64,000 nucleotides of DNA, taken from the NCBI RefSeq assembly GCF_001687105.1, contig NZ_CP014600.1, positions 1-64,000 on the forward strand. The letters are read 5' to 3'. Shown in pieces: positions 9,808-18,265 of this stretch. This DNA comes from Salipiger sp. CCB-MM3 (GTDB taxonomy: Bacteria > Pseudomonadota > Alphaproteobacteria > Rhodobacterales > Rhodobacteraceae). The notes below the pieces were generated by a model. The model was given only the letters and a program-made list of their open reading frames with translations. It did not search any database and was not told where the DNA came from. The translations under genes were made by a program, and so were the position numbers. Every line of letters starts with the position of its first letter. The first letter of the stretch is position 1.

Positions 9808-11510
9808 GCGGTGATCTCCACTTCGATGGCAAAGGGATCAAGGGTCGGATCGCCAAGCCGAAACTCGGCGCGCGGCAGCCCCTGCGCGCCGGTGGCGGGC
9901 TCTCCCAGCGACAGCAGCATGCGGATCTCGCCCGCCGCGAAAGGCCAGCGCACGACATAAGCCCGCGCGCCAAGCCGCGTGACCGCGCCCAGCCCAAGCT
10001 TGCCCGAGCTGAGCAGCGGCACGATCTTGCGCGCGCGCAGCTCCAGCAGATCGCGGGTCAGATCGCGCCATGCCGCCGCCCGCCCCGGGTCTGACGCGGG
10101 ATAGGGGCGCGAGGCCTCCAGCGCCTCCGGGCCGGTGGGGTCGGGCATTCCCGACAGGTCATAGCCGATGCGGGTCAATTCGGCACCGCGGCCCCTGCGC
10201 ACCGCCGCGCGCCCGGCCTCGTCGGGGGGATCGCAGAAGAACAGAAAGGGCACCTCGCTGCCCTCTTCCTCGCCCATGAACAGCATCGGCACGAAGGGCA
10301 TCAGCAAAAGCGCCGCATGCAGCACCCGCGCCGGGCCGTCGCCGATCAGCGAGATCAGCCGCTCGCCAAGCGCGCGGTTGCCGATCTGGTCATGGGTCTG
10401 ATTGGCGTTGACGAAAGCGGTCCACGGCAGATGCGCGGCGGGCGCGCCGCGCGGTTCTTCTGGGTGGGGCTGGCCCTCGTCCACCTGCCCGCGGCTCAGC
10501 GCCTTGGCGACATCGTCAAAGGGATCCTCGGCAAAGCGGCTGTAATAGCCATGGGTCTCGCCGGTGACCGCCACATGCATCGCATTGTGCCAATCGTCAT
10601 TCCATTCGGCGTCGAACCCGGCCTCGCGCAGATGCGGCAGGTTGCGCTCGTCCTCGCAGATCAGATGCACCGGGCGCCCCAGATCGAGCGCATGGATCTC
10701 GGCGGCAAGCTGGCGCATGAAACGCTGGTCCTGCCCGTCGCGGATTTCATGCACCGCGTCGAAGCGAAACCCGTCGAGCCGGTACTCCCGCAGCCAGCCC
10801 AAGGCGGCGTCACGGAAAAACGCCTGCACCTCGGCCCGTTCGAAGGCGATGCCGTCACCCCAGGGCGTCGGGCGCTGGTTGAAGAACTCGGGCGCATAGC
10901 TGGGGAGCAGATTTCCGAAGGGGCCGAAGTGGTTCATCACCAGATCGAGGATCACCATCATGCCAAGGCTTTGGGCCCGCGCCACCAGATCGCGCAGATC
11001 GTCGGGCGTGCCATAGGCCGGATGCGGCGCGCGGATCAGCACGCCGTCATAGCCCCAGCCGCGGCGTCCGGCGAATTGCGAGACCGGCATGATCTCGATG
11101 GCGGTGATGCCTAGGCTGGCAAGGTCCGGCAGGCGGCGGGCAGCGGCGGCGAAAGTGCCCTCGGGGGTGAAGGCCCCCACATGCAGCTCAAAGATCACCG
11201 CCTCTTCGAGCGGCCGCCCCTGCCATGGCGTGCCCCAGTCGTAGCGCGCGGGATCGACGGTGAGCGATGGCCCCTCGACGCCGCCAAGCTGGGCGCGCGC
11301 CGCCGGGTCGGGCACATCCCGCCCGTCGATCCTGAACAGATAAGCCATGCCGGCCCGCGCGGGCAGCCGCACGCTCCAGATCCCCGTCTCGCTGCGCATG
11401 GCGATCTCGCGACCCTCGAGCAGCAGTTGCACCCGCCGCGCCTTGGGAGCCCAGAGGCCGAAGGACCACAGGCCATCCCCGTCCGCATGAGCGCCCCACC
11501 GCGGCTGCAT
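9804..11510 (-). CDS. treZ: Malto-oligosyltrehalose trehalohydrolase
   Basis: The 568-residue GH13 enzyme releases trehalose from maltooligosyl-trehalose made by TreY. The N-terminal beta-sandwich (LWAPKARRVQLLLEG) precedes the barrel, which has VIFELHVGAFTPEGTF, LDLVMNHFGP, LDGFRFDAVHEI (nucleophile) and HLICEDERN (acid). VNANQTHDQIGNRALGERL is characteristic of TreZ. It ends in a 4-base overlap with treY, so the two are translationally coupled. Two bases separate it from glgX. Confidence 0.96.
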   Translation of the reverse strand: MQPRWGAHADGDGLWSFGLWAPKARRVQLLLEGREIAMRSETGIWSVRLPARAGMAYLFRIDGRDVPDPAARAQLGGVEGPSLTVDPARYDWGTPWQGRPLEEAVIFELHVGAFTPEGTFAAAARRLPDLASLGITAIEIMPVSQFAGRRGWGYDGVLIRAPHPAYGTPDDLRDLVARAQSLGMMVILDLVMNHFGPFGNLLPSYAPEFFNQRPTPWGDGIAFERAEVQAFFRDAALGWLREYRLDGFRFDAVHEIRDGQDQRFMRQLAAEIHALDLGRPVHLICEDERNLPHLREAGFDAEWNDDWHNAMHVAVTGETHGYYSRFAEDPFDDVAKALSRGQVDEGQPHPEEPRGAPAAHLPWTAFVNANQTHDQIGNRALGERLISLIGDGPARVLHAALLLMPFVPMLFMGEEEGSEVPFLFFCDPPDEAGRAAVRRGRGAELTRIGYDLSGMPDPTGPEALEASRPYPASDPGRAAAWRDLTRDLLELRARKIVPLLSSGKLGLGAVTRLGARAYVVRWPFAAGEIRMLLSLGEPATGAQGLPRAEFRLGDPTLDPFAIEVEITA

Positions 11511-11512
11511 GG

Positions 11513-13603
11513 TCAGACTCTTCCCGCGCCCGCAGCGCCGCCGCGATCACGCAGCACCGCCACCGATTGCGTCCCCACGGTGATCTGCGGTCCGGGGCGC
11601 TCTGCGCAGGTGATCCCGTCGCTCCCAGTGTCGTCACGTCCGGTGTCGAGGATAAGCTCCCACGCCCCCTCGGGCAGGGTGAAGGTGCAGGACTCGCCGC
11701 CGTTGATCAGGATCAGCAGATCCGGGCAGTCTTCCTGATGGTGCCGCAGCCCCATGGCGAAAAGCCCACCGTCCTGCCAATCGCGCTCGGACATCTCGCG
11801 GCCCTCGGGATGCAGCCAGATGCTCTCGGTCGCCTCGGGGCGTGGCCAGAACCCATAGGGCGCCAGATGCCCGCGCCAGTCGCGGCGCAGCGCGGTCAGC
11901 GCCGAGACCGCCTCGACCAGCCCCGGACGCGCCGCCTCCCAGTTGATCCAGGTGGTTTCATTGTCCTGACAATAGGCGTTGTTGTTGCCGCTTTGGGTCT
12001 GGCCCATCTCGTCGCCCGCCAGCAGCATCGGCACCCCATGCGACAGGAACAGCGTCGCCAGCATGCCCTTCACCCGCCGCGTGCGCGCGGCAATGATGCC
12101 GGGATCGTCGGTGGCGCCCTCATGGCCCATATTGTCCGACAGGTTGTGGTTGTGGCCGTCGCGGCCATCCTCGCCGTTCGCCTCATTGTGCTTGTCGTTG
12201 TACGAGACCGTGTCCCAAAGCGTGAAGCCGTCATGGGCGGCGATGAAGTTGACCGAAGAGGTGGCCGGGCGGTGCGAGTGGTTGAACTGCACCGGGCTGC
12301 CCATCAGCCGCTCCGACAGGCCGCCAAGCTTGCCCGGCTCGCGCTTCCAGAAGCCGCGCACGTCGTCGCGAAACTTGTCGTTCCACTCGCGGAAGGGCCA
12401 CGGGAAGCCGCCCACCTGATAGCCGCCCTCGCCCACGTCCCAAGGCTCGGCGATCAGCTTGATCTGGCTCAGCACCGGGTCTTGCCGGATGGCGTTGAAG
12501 AAGGCGCCCTCACGCTCGAACCCATCGGGCTCGCGCGCCAGCGTCGAGGCGAGATCAAAGCGGAAACCGTCGACGTGAAAGGCCTCGACCCAATAGCGCA
12601 GGCTGTCCATCACCATGCGCAGCACCATCGGATGCGCGACATTGAGCGTGTTGCCGGTGCCGGTGGTGTCAAAGCCGTGGCGGCGGTTCTCGGGCGACAG
12701 CAGGTAGTAGCTGGCGTTGTCGATGCCCTTGAACGACAGGGTCGGGCCAAGCTCGTTGCCCTCGGCGGTGTGGTTGTAGACCACATCGAGGATCACCTCG
12801 ATCCCGGCGGCGTGGAAGCGTTTCACCGCGGCGCGCACCTCACGCACGTCCTCGGTCGCCAGATAGGTGCGGTTCGGCGCGAAGAACCCCAGCGTGTTAT
12901 AGCCCCAGTAGTTGCGCAGCCCCTTCTCGATCAGATGCCGGTCCTGCACCATGGCGTGGATCGGCAGCAGTTCGATCGTCGTGACGCCAAGCTTTTGCAA
13001 ATGCTCGATGATCGGGGCAGAGGCAAGCGCGCGGAAGGTGCCCCGGTCGGCCTGCACCACGCCGGGATGGCGCATGGTGAGCCCCTTCACATGCGCCTCG
13101 TAGATCACCGTATCGCGCCAGCGCACCTGCGGCGCGGCATCCGCCTCCCAGTCGAACACCGGGTCCGCAACCACCGCCTTGGGCATGAAAGGCGCGCTGT
13201 CTCGGGTGTCGAGATCCAGATCCGAGCCGCCCGCCGGATAGCCAAACAGCGCATCGTCCCACGTCAGCTGACCGCGCATCGCCATGGCATAGGGGTCGAG
13301 CAACAGCTTGTGCGGGTTGAAGCGATGGCCGCTTTCCGGCTCGAACGGCCCATGCACCCGGTAGCCATAGGCCTGCCCCGGCCCGAGGTCGGGACAGTAG
13401 CCAAAGAAGATACCGCCCTCGGCGCGGGGCAGCTCCAGCCGGGTCAGCTCCTGCGCGCCAGCCTCGTCGAACAGGCACAGCTCGACGTTTTCCGCATGGT
13501 CGGAGAAGAGCGCGAAGTTGGTGCCCTCCCCGTCGAAGCGGGCCCCAAGCTGGTCCGGTCGGGACCGGGCTGGGTCGATAGAGACGTCACGCGGATCGAT
13601 CAT
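11513..13603 (-). CDS. glgX: Glycogen debranching enzyme (GlgX/TreX type)
   Basis: The 696-residue protein has an N-terminal CBM48-like domain (GTNFALFSDHAENVELCLFD) and a GH13 barrel. Catalytic segments are VDGFRFDLASTLARE (nucleophile Asp) and LIAEPWDVGEGGYQVGGFP (acid Glu). FIAAHDGFTLWDTVSYNDKHN is typical of GlgX/TreX isoamylases. It cleaves alpha-1,6 branches, supplying linear maltodextrin for TreY/TreZ. The start follows the glgC-like stop by one base, so all four genes form one transcript. Together they form the TreX-TreY-TreZ route from glycogen to trehalose. Confidence 0.95.
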   Translation of the reverse strand: MIDPRDVSIDPARSRPDQLGARFDGEGTNFALFSDHAENVELCLFDEAGAQELTRLELPRAEGGIFFGYCPDLGPGQAYGYRVHGPFEPESGHRFNPHKLLLDPYAMAMRGQLTWDDALFGYPAGGSDLDLDTRDSAPFMPKAVVADPVFDWEADAAPQVRWRDTVIYEAHVKGLTMRHPGVVQADRGTFRALASAPIIEHLQKLGVTTIELLPIHAMVQDRHLIEKGLRNYWGYNTLGFFAPNRTYLATEDVREVRAAVKRFHAAGIEVILDVVYNHTAEGNELGPTLSFKGIDNASYYLLSPENRRHGFDTTGTGNTLNVAHPMVLRMVMDSLRYWVEAFHVDGFRFDLASTLAREPDGFEREGAFFNAIRQDPVLSQIKLIAEPWDVGEGGYQVGGFPWPFREWNDKFRDDVRGFWKREPGKLGGLSERLMGSPVQFNHSHRPATSSVNFIAAHDGFTLWDTVSYNDKHNEANGEDGRDGHNHNLSDNMGHEGATDDPGIIAARTRRVKGMLATLFLSHGVPMLLAGDEMGQTQSGNNNAYCQDNETTWINWEAARPGLVEAVSALTALRRDWRGHLAPYGFWPRPEATESIWLHPEGREMSERDWQDGGLFAMGLRHHQEDCPDLLILINGGESCTFTLPEGAWELILDTGRDDTGSDGITCAERPGPQITVGTQSVAVLRDRGGAAGAGRV

Positions 13604-13604
13604 G

Positions 13605-14777
13605 TCAGCCTTCCAAGCTGGTGAGAGCGGTCATCCGGGGCACCCGGTGGATGGGGGCCCGTGCTGTGGTCTTGCGCAGGGCGGCGTTGCGCCGGTCCAT
13701 CATCTCGGCGGTGATCAGCAGCGTGCCCTCGGGGGTTCTGCGGAAGAAACGGGCATCCTCTTCGGCGTCATAGCCCGCGCGGAACCCATCCGGCAGCCGC
13801 ACGCCGGTGCCGACGATGGCGCCCCTGATCTGGCAGCGCCTGCCGATCTTGCTGCCGGGCAGGAACACCGTGCCCTCGGCGATGCTGTCGATACAGTCGG
13901 TCTGCGCCCGCTGCATGGTCTTGGGCAGCGCCACCGGCGGCACCTCGGCGGCGAAATCAAGCTGCGCGCGCCGGTAGGCATCGAGCGAGCCCACATCGCG
14001 CCAATAGGCGCTTTGGCCGTCGCGGCTGTCGGGCAGCCGGTAGACCGACAGCGCCGCCTCGCGCAGCGCCAGCGGCAGGATGTCCTGCCCGAAGTCATGC
14101 CGCGTGGTCGGGCGACCGGGCGCTTCGCGCAGCACCTGCTTGAGCCAGATCCAGTCGAACACATAGATGCCGGTCGAGGCCAGCGCGCGCTCGGGGTCGC
14201 CCTGCATCGGCTGCGGGTCGGCGGGCTTTTCGGCAAAGCCAAAGACTTCGCCATCCGCATCGAGATCGAAGATGCCAAAGCCGCGCGCCTGCGACAGCGG
14301 CACCGGCGTCGCCGCGACGGTGACCGGCAAGCCGTGCCCGCGGTGATGGGCGAGCAGCTGCTCAAGGTCGATGTCGAGCACATGATCGCCCGACAGCACC
14401 ATGACGTCGCGCGGCGCATAGGCGTCGAGCGCGGTGATATTGCAGCGCAGCGCGTCGGCGGTGCCGCGATAGCCATAGGGGCTCAGAAATTCGCCGTCGC
14501 GCACCGAAATCCCTTTGGCAAAGCCATGCGCCCAATGCCGATTGAGGTGCTGGCACAGGTCATTGGGGCGGTATTGCGTGGCAACGAAGAGGCTTTCGAA
14601 TTGCGCCCGCTCGGCTGCCGCCAGAATGAAATCGACGATCCGTCCCTCGCCGGATCCAAAGCTGAGGGCCGGTTTGCACTGCGCGCTGGTGAGCTCAAAG
14701 AGACGCGCGCCGCGACCGCCCGCCAGCAGGAAGGGAAGGCACCGGGCGGTGCTTGGCAAGCTTTTGGAAATCCGCAT
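13605..14777 (-). CDS. glgC: ADP-glucose pyrophosphorylase-like nucleotidyltransferase
   Basis: This 390-residue protein has the GlgC order of motifs: FLLAGGRGARLFELT (nucleotide loop, near residue 17), CKPALSFG, TQYRPNDLCQHL, YRGTADALRCN, VMVLSGDHVLDIDL, FGFAEKPA, STGIYVFDW and AYWRDVGSLDAYRRA. A left-handed beta-helix-like end (GTVFLPGSKIGRRCQIRGAIVG) follows. It would make ADP-glucose for glucan synthesis. It is shorter than common GlgC (about 420 residues) and several positions are variant (QCKPA where RAKPA is usual; RCN where QN is usual), so specificity could differ. First gene of the trehalose operon; no glgA or glgB is in the window. Confidence 0.85.
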   Translation of the reverse strand: MRISKSLPSTARCLPFLLAGGRGARLFELTSAQCKPALSFGSGEGRIVDFILAAAERAQFESLFVATQYRPNDLCQHLNRHWAHGFAKGISVRDGEFLSPYGYRGTADALRCNITALDAYAPRDVMVLSGDHVLDIDLEQLLAHHRGHGLPVTVAATPVPLSQARGFGIFDLDADGEVFGFAEKPADPQPMQGDPERALASTGIYVFDWIWLKQVLREAPGRPTTRHDFGQDILPLALREAALSVYRLPDSRDGQSAYWRDVGSLDAYRRAQLDFAAEVPPVALPKTMQRAQTDCIDSIAEGTVFLPGSKIGRRCQIRGAIVGTGVRLPDGFRAGYDAEEDARFFRRTPEGTLLITAEMMDRRNAALRKTTARAPIHRVPRMTALTSLEG

Positions 14778-15076
14778 GAATCATGGCCCTGTCAGGATGC
14801 TGAAATGCCCTGCGAAAGATGCGGTCCGCATCTCGCCGCAGTGGTGGTCGCAGTGGTGGTCGAAATGATCAGGCCGGCCGGATGATCCGCAGCAGGAACC
14901 CCCCGGCCCGGCTTTGGTTCCTGAAAATATCGGGGGCCTTTGTCGAATTCCGAAGGCCGGATATATCCGCCGTGGTTTTATTCAGAAGACGCGGCATTCC
15001 CGCACAAATGCAACGCCGGGATGCCTATTTGGAAAGCAGTCTATATGCGGGGGCGTATTCCGCCGGGCCGGGCGCT

Positions 15077-15178
15077 TTAATAAGGCAGCGCCGCCCGGAT
15101 CAGCAGCGCCACCGCGCCGACGCAGGCGACCCCGGCCAGCCAGAGCGCGATGAACCACAGGAGCCGCTTGCCGCGCAT
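15077..15178 (-). CDS. DUF2474 small membrane protein of the cyd operon
   Basis: A 33-residue peptide, MRGKRLLWFIALWLAGVACV and onward, made of a positively charged start, one long hydrophobic helix and an RAALPY end. Its ATG shares one base with the cydB stop (TGATG). DUF2474 proteins are known to sit directly after cydB/cioB genes and are thought to be small accessory subunits, comparable to CydX. It is below normal gene-calling length but coupled and in the expected place. Confidence 0.85.
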   Translation of the reverse strand: MRGKRLLWFIALWLAGVACVGAVALLIRAALPY

Positions 15179-16185
15179 CAGTGATAGCCCTCGGAGGGGT
15201 CGATCTTGCCGCGGAACACCCAATAGGCATAGGCGGTATAGGCAAGGATGATCGGGATCAGGATCACCGTGCCGACCAAGGCAAAGCCAAGGCTGCTGTC
15301 GGGGGCCGCGGCCTCGACGATGGTCAGCGAGGGCGGCACGATCATCGGGTAAAAGCTGATGCCGATGCCGATGAACCCCAGCACGAAGAACCCCAGCGCC
15401 GAGAAGAACGGCAAATGGTCGCCGCCGCCGCGCAGCCCTTTCCACAGCCCCGCCGCGCATAGCAGCACAAGCACCGGCACCACCACCACAAAGGCGAGCG
15501 AGCCGCCGCTGAACCAGCGCTGGAAATAGACCTCGTCCTGCAGCGGGGTGAAGATCGACACCAGCCCAAGGAAAACCAGCGTCGCCAGCCCCAAAGGCTG
15601 CGCGATGCGGCGCATCTTGTCGTGGATGTCGCCCTCGAGCTTCATCACCAGCCATGTGGCCCCCAGCAGCGCATAGCCCGTGGTCACCGCCAGCCCGGTC
15701 AACAACGAGAAGGGCGACAGCCAGTCCCACCAGCCGCCCGCATAGCCGCGGTTCACCACTTCGATGCCCTGCACCAGCCCGCCAAGCGCCATGCCCTGCG
15801 AGAAGGCCGCCACCAGCGAGCCGCCGAAAAAGGCGAAATCCCACAGCCGCTTCCAGCGCTTGGTACGCCAGCGGTACTCGAAGGCCACGCCGCGAAAGAT
15901 CAGCGCCAGCAGCATCAGGATGATCGGCACGTAAAGCGCCGGCATGACCACCGCATAGGCCAAGGGAAAGACCGCAAACAGCCCGCCGCCGCCCAGCACC
16001 AGCCATGTCTCGTTGCCGTCCCAAATGGGCGCCACCGAGTTCATCATCACGTCGCGGTCCTGCTCGGTCTTGGCCAGCGGAAACAGGATGCCGACGCCAA
16101 GGTCGAACCCGTCGAGGATCACATAGACCAGCACCGCAAAGGCGATGATCCCGGCCCAGATGAAGGAAAGCTCCAGTCCGAACAT
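15178..16185 (-). CDS. cydB: Cytochrome bd-type ubiquinol oxidase subunit II
   Basis: The 335-residue protein has eight to nine membrane spans. The signature stretch is YVILDGFDLGVGILFPL near residue 20, then NSVAPIWDGNETWLVLGGGGLFAVFPLAY, both hallmarks of CydB. With CydA it forms a quinol oxidase that reduces oxygen to water without proton pumping. The ATG at 16185 has AGAGGAG upstream and lies 1-2 bases after the cydA stop. It is followed by the DUF2474 peptide. Confidence 0.96.
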   Translation of the reverse strand: MFGLELSFIWAGIIAFAVLVYVILDGFDLGVGILFPLAKTEQDRDVMMNSVAPIWDGNETWLVLGGGGLFAVFPLAYAVVMPALYVPIILMLLALIFRGVAFEYRWRTKRWKRLWDFAFFGGSLVAAFSQGMALGGLVQGIEVVNRGYAGGWWDWLSPFSLLTGLAVTTGYALLGATWLVMKLEGDIHDKMRRIAQPLGLATLVFLGLVSIFTPLQDEVYFQRWFSGGSLAFVVVVPVLVLLCAAGLWKGLRGGGDHLPFFSALGFFVLGFIGIGISFYPMIVPPSLTIVEAAAPDSSLGFALVGTVILIPIILAYTAYAYWVFRGKIDPSEGYH

Positions 16186-16186
16186 G

Positions 16187-17593
16187 TCAGTCGCTCCTCT
16201 GGTCACGGGGCTGCGCGGGGCCGGGCATGATCCCCGCCGTGCGGATCGGCCCGTCACGCAGGCCAAGCCGCGGCGTGTCGGGCGCTTTGCGCATCATCCG
16301 CAGCAGGTAAAAGGTGCCCGCCCCGAAGACGAAGAAATAGACCACGACAAAGCCGATCAGCGAGGTGGTCAGCGCCGGCAGGTCGAGCGGCGAATGGCTG
16401 TCGGAGGTGCGCAGCAAGCCGTAGACCGTCCACGGCTGCCGCCCGACCTCGGTGGTGATCCAGCCCGCCAGCACCGCGACAAACCCCGTCGGCCCCAGCG
16501 CAACCGACGCGCGCAGCAGCCATGGGTCGTGGTAAAGCCAGCCGCGCCAGCGCGCCCAAAGCCCCCAGAGCCCGAGGCCAAGGAAGGCAAAGCCAAGCGC
16601 CACCATCACCCGGAACGACCAGAAGACGATCCAGACCGGGGGCTGATCCTCGATGGGAAATTCCGACAGCGCGGGGATCTGCCCCTCCCAGCTGTGGGTC
16701 AGGATCAGCGAGCCCAGATGCGGGATCTCCAGCGCGTAATCCAGCTCTTGGTTCTCCTGATCGGGGATCGCGAAAAGCACCAGCGGCACGCCGCCCTCAT
16801 GGCTTTCGAAATGCCCCTCCATGGCGGCGATCTTGGCGGGCTGATGCTCCAGCGTGTTCAGCCCGTGCTGGTCGCCTGCGAAAATCTGGATCGGCGCGAC
16901 GATCACCAGCATCCACATGGCCATCGACAGGCTCTTTTTCGATACCGGATGCCCCGGCGTCCTCAGCAATTGCCACGCCGAGGCCCCGCCCACCACAAGC
17001 GCCGTCGTGAGATAGGCCGCCAGCACCATATGCACCAGCCGGTAGGGGAAAGAGGGGTTGAAGACGATCTGCCACCAATCCTCGGGCACGAACTGACCAT
17101 TCTCGGCGATCGAGAACCCGGCGGGCGTGTGCATCCAGCTGTTCACCGCAAGGATCCATGTGGCCGAGATCAGCGTGCCGAAGGCCACCATGAAGGTCGC
17201 CAGCATGTGCAGCCCGTCGCCCACCCGCTGCCGCCCGAACAGCATGATGCCCAGAAACCCCGCCTCGAGGAAGAAGGCGGTCAGCACCTCATAGGCCATC
17301 ATCGGCCCGACCACCGGCCCGGCCTTGTCGGAAAACACCGACCAATTGGTGCCGAACTGATACGACATGACGATGCCCGAGACGACGCCCATGCCAAAGG
17401 CGACCGCGAAAATCTTCTTCCAGTAATTGAACAGCGACAGGTAGCGCCCGTCCTTCGTCCACAGCCACGCGCCGTTGAGCACGGCAAGATAACTGGCCAG
17501 CCCGATCGAGAAGGCGGGGAAGATGATGTGGAACGACACCGTAAAGGCGAATTGAATCCGGGCGAGGACTTCTGCGGACACTTCTGCGGTCAT
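16187..17593 (-). CDS. cydA: Cytochrome bd-type (CIO-like) ubiquinol oxidase subunit I
   Basis: The 468-residue protein starts MTAEVSAEVLARIQFAFTVSFHIIFPAFS, which holds the first heme-ligand His. It also has FPYRLVHMVLAAYL (second His) and GWITTEVGRQPWTVYGLLRT, the CydA GRQPW signature. The periplasmic Q-loop is short, as in cyanide-insensitive (CioA) members rather than the long-loop E. coli type. The start at 17593 is preferred (GGAAG upstream); an in-frame upstream extension looks non-coding. It leads the operon cydA-cydB-DUF2474. No cydCD genes are nearby. Confidence 0.95.
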   Translation of the reverse strand: MTAEVSAEVLARIQFAFTVSFHIIFPAFSIGLASYLAVLNGAWLWTKDGRYLSLFNYWKKIFAVAFGMGVVSGIVMSYQFGTNWSVFSDKAGPVVGPMMAYEVLTAFFLEAGFLGIMLFGRQRVGDGLHMLATFMVAFGTLISATWILAVNSWMHTPAGFSIAENGQFVPEDWWQIVFNPSFPYRLVHMVLAAYLTTALVVGGASAWQLLRTPGHPVSKKSLSMAMWMLVIVAPIQIFAGDQHGLNTLEHQPAKIAAMEGHFESHEGGVPLVLFAIPDQENQELDYALEIPHLGSLILTHSWEGQIPALSEFPIEDQPPVWIVFWSFRVMVALGFAFLGLGLWGLWARWRGWLYHDPWLLRASVALGPTGFVAVLAGWITTEVGRQPWTVYGLLRTSDSHSPLDLPALTTSLIGFVVVYFFVFGAGTFYLLRMMRKAPDTPRLGLRDGPIRTAGIMPGPAQPRDQRSD

Positions 17594-17946
17594 GGGCACT
17601 TCCGTCGAAGGTGTGGCTTTTATCTGAGCTAGCCCCGCCCGCGTCGATGGCAATCAACGCGCCAAGGAGCGCATCTGTTCAATGGCTTCAAGAGATCGTG
17701 CGGCGGGGGCTCTGCTCTTGCTGTGGGATTACTGCGGGGATTACGCGGCAGCGCCCGCTTTGGATCACTTTTCCGCCGACGGTTCTGCCGCAGACCAGGC
17801 GCGGCAAAACGCGCGTTGCGCGGGCTTGCCATCGCGCAGAACATAGACACAAAGTGCATCTTCAGAAGACGGAACCAAAGCCCGCCCTCGGGCTTTCAAC
17901 ATACGGTGCCCGGAGCAACCGGGCCAATCTGCACGAGGAAACGCGC
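17594..17946. other. Divergent intergenic region with a stem-loop
   Basis: 353 bp between cydA (leftward) and a small rightward gene, so it must hold both promoters. No convincing Fnr or other boxes were recognised. A perfect 8-bp stem with a 4-base loop (AAAGCCCG CCCT CGGGCTTT, 17877-17896) lies about 50 bp before the start at 17947, in the likely 5' leader. No U tract follows it, so it is not a simple terminator. Confidence 0.5.
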
Positions 17947-18264
17947 ATGTTCGGCAGCTTGTTCTTAAACGTGGCGCAATGGCACGAAGCGGCCATGGCC
18001 GGGACCGAGGTGATGATCTCGGCAGCCACCGTCGTCCAGCTTCGGACCATGCAGATGGCGACCGGCGCCATGGCCCCCGCCGAGGCCGCGCGGATGATCG
18101 TCGAGAAACCGTCGGCCTTCGCCAGCGCCAGCGAAAACTACCTGCGCGCGCTGGCCTCGAACCGGGGCTATGCGGCGGCGACCCTCGCCGGGCTCGCGCC
18201 CTACCAAAGCGCCACCAGCGCCAACGCCAAGCGCCTCTCGGGTCTCGACGCGCAAGAGGCCTAA
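17947..18264 (+). CDS. Small helical protein of unknown function (Rhodobacteraceae short-protein family)
   Basis: A 105-residue protein, MFGSLFLNVAQWHEAAMAGT and onward, predicted to be largely alpha-helical and rich in Ala and Met, with a middle segment MQMATGAMAPAEAARMIVEK. Short proteins of this pattern (helix, MR/MQxA-G-A-EA-RM-EK) are common in Rhodobacteraceae. They have been given unhelpful names such as antifreeze protein, and some resemble phasins. No catalytic residues are seen. GAGGAAA precedes the ATG. It ends one base before the convergent HWE kinase gene. Confidence 0.65.
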   Translation: MFGSLFLNVAQWHEAAMAGTEVMISAATVVQLRTMQMATGAMAPAEAARMIVEKPSAFASASENYLRALASNRGYAAATLAGLAPYQSATSANAKRLSGLDAQEA

Positions 18265-18265
18265 G

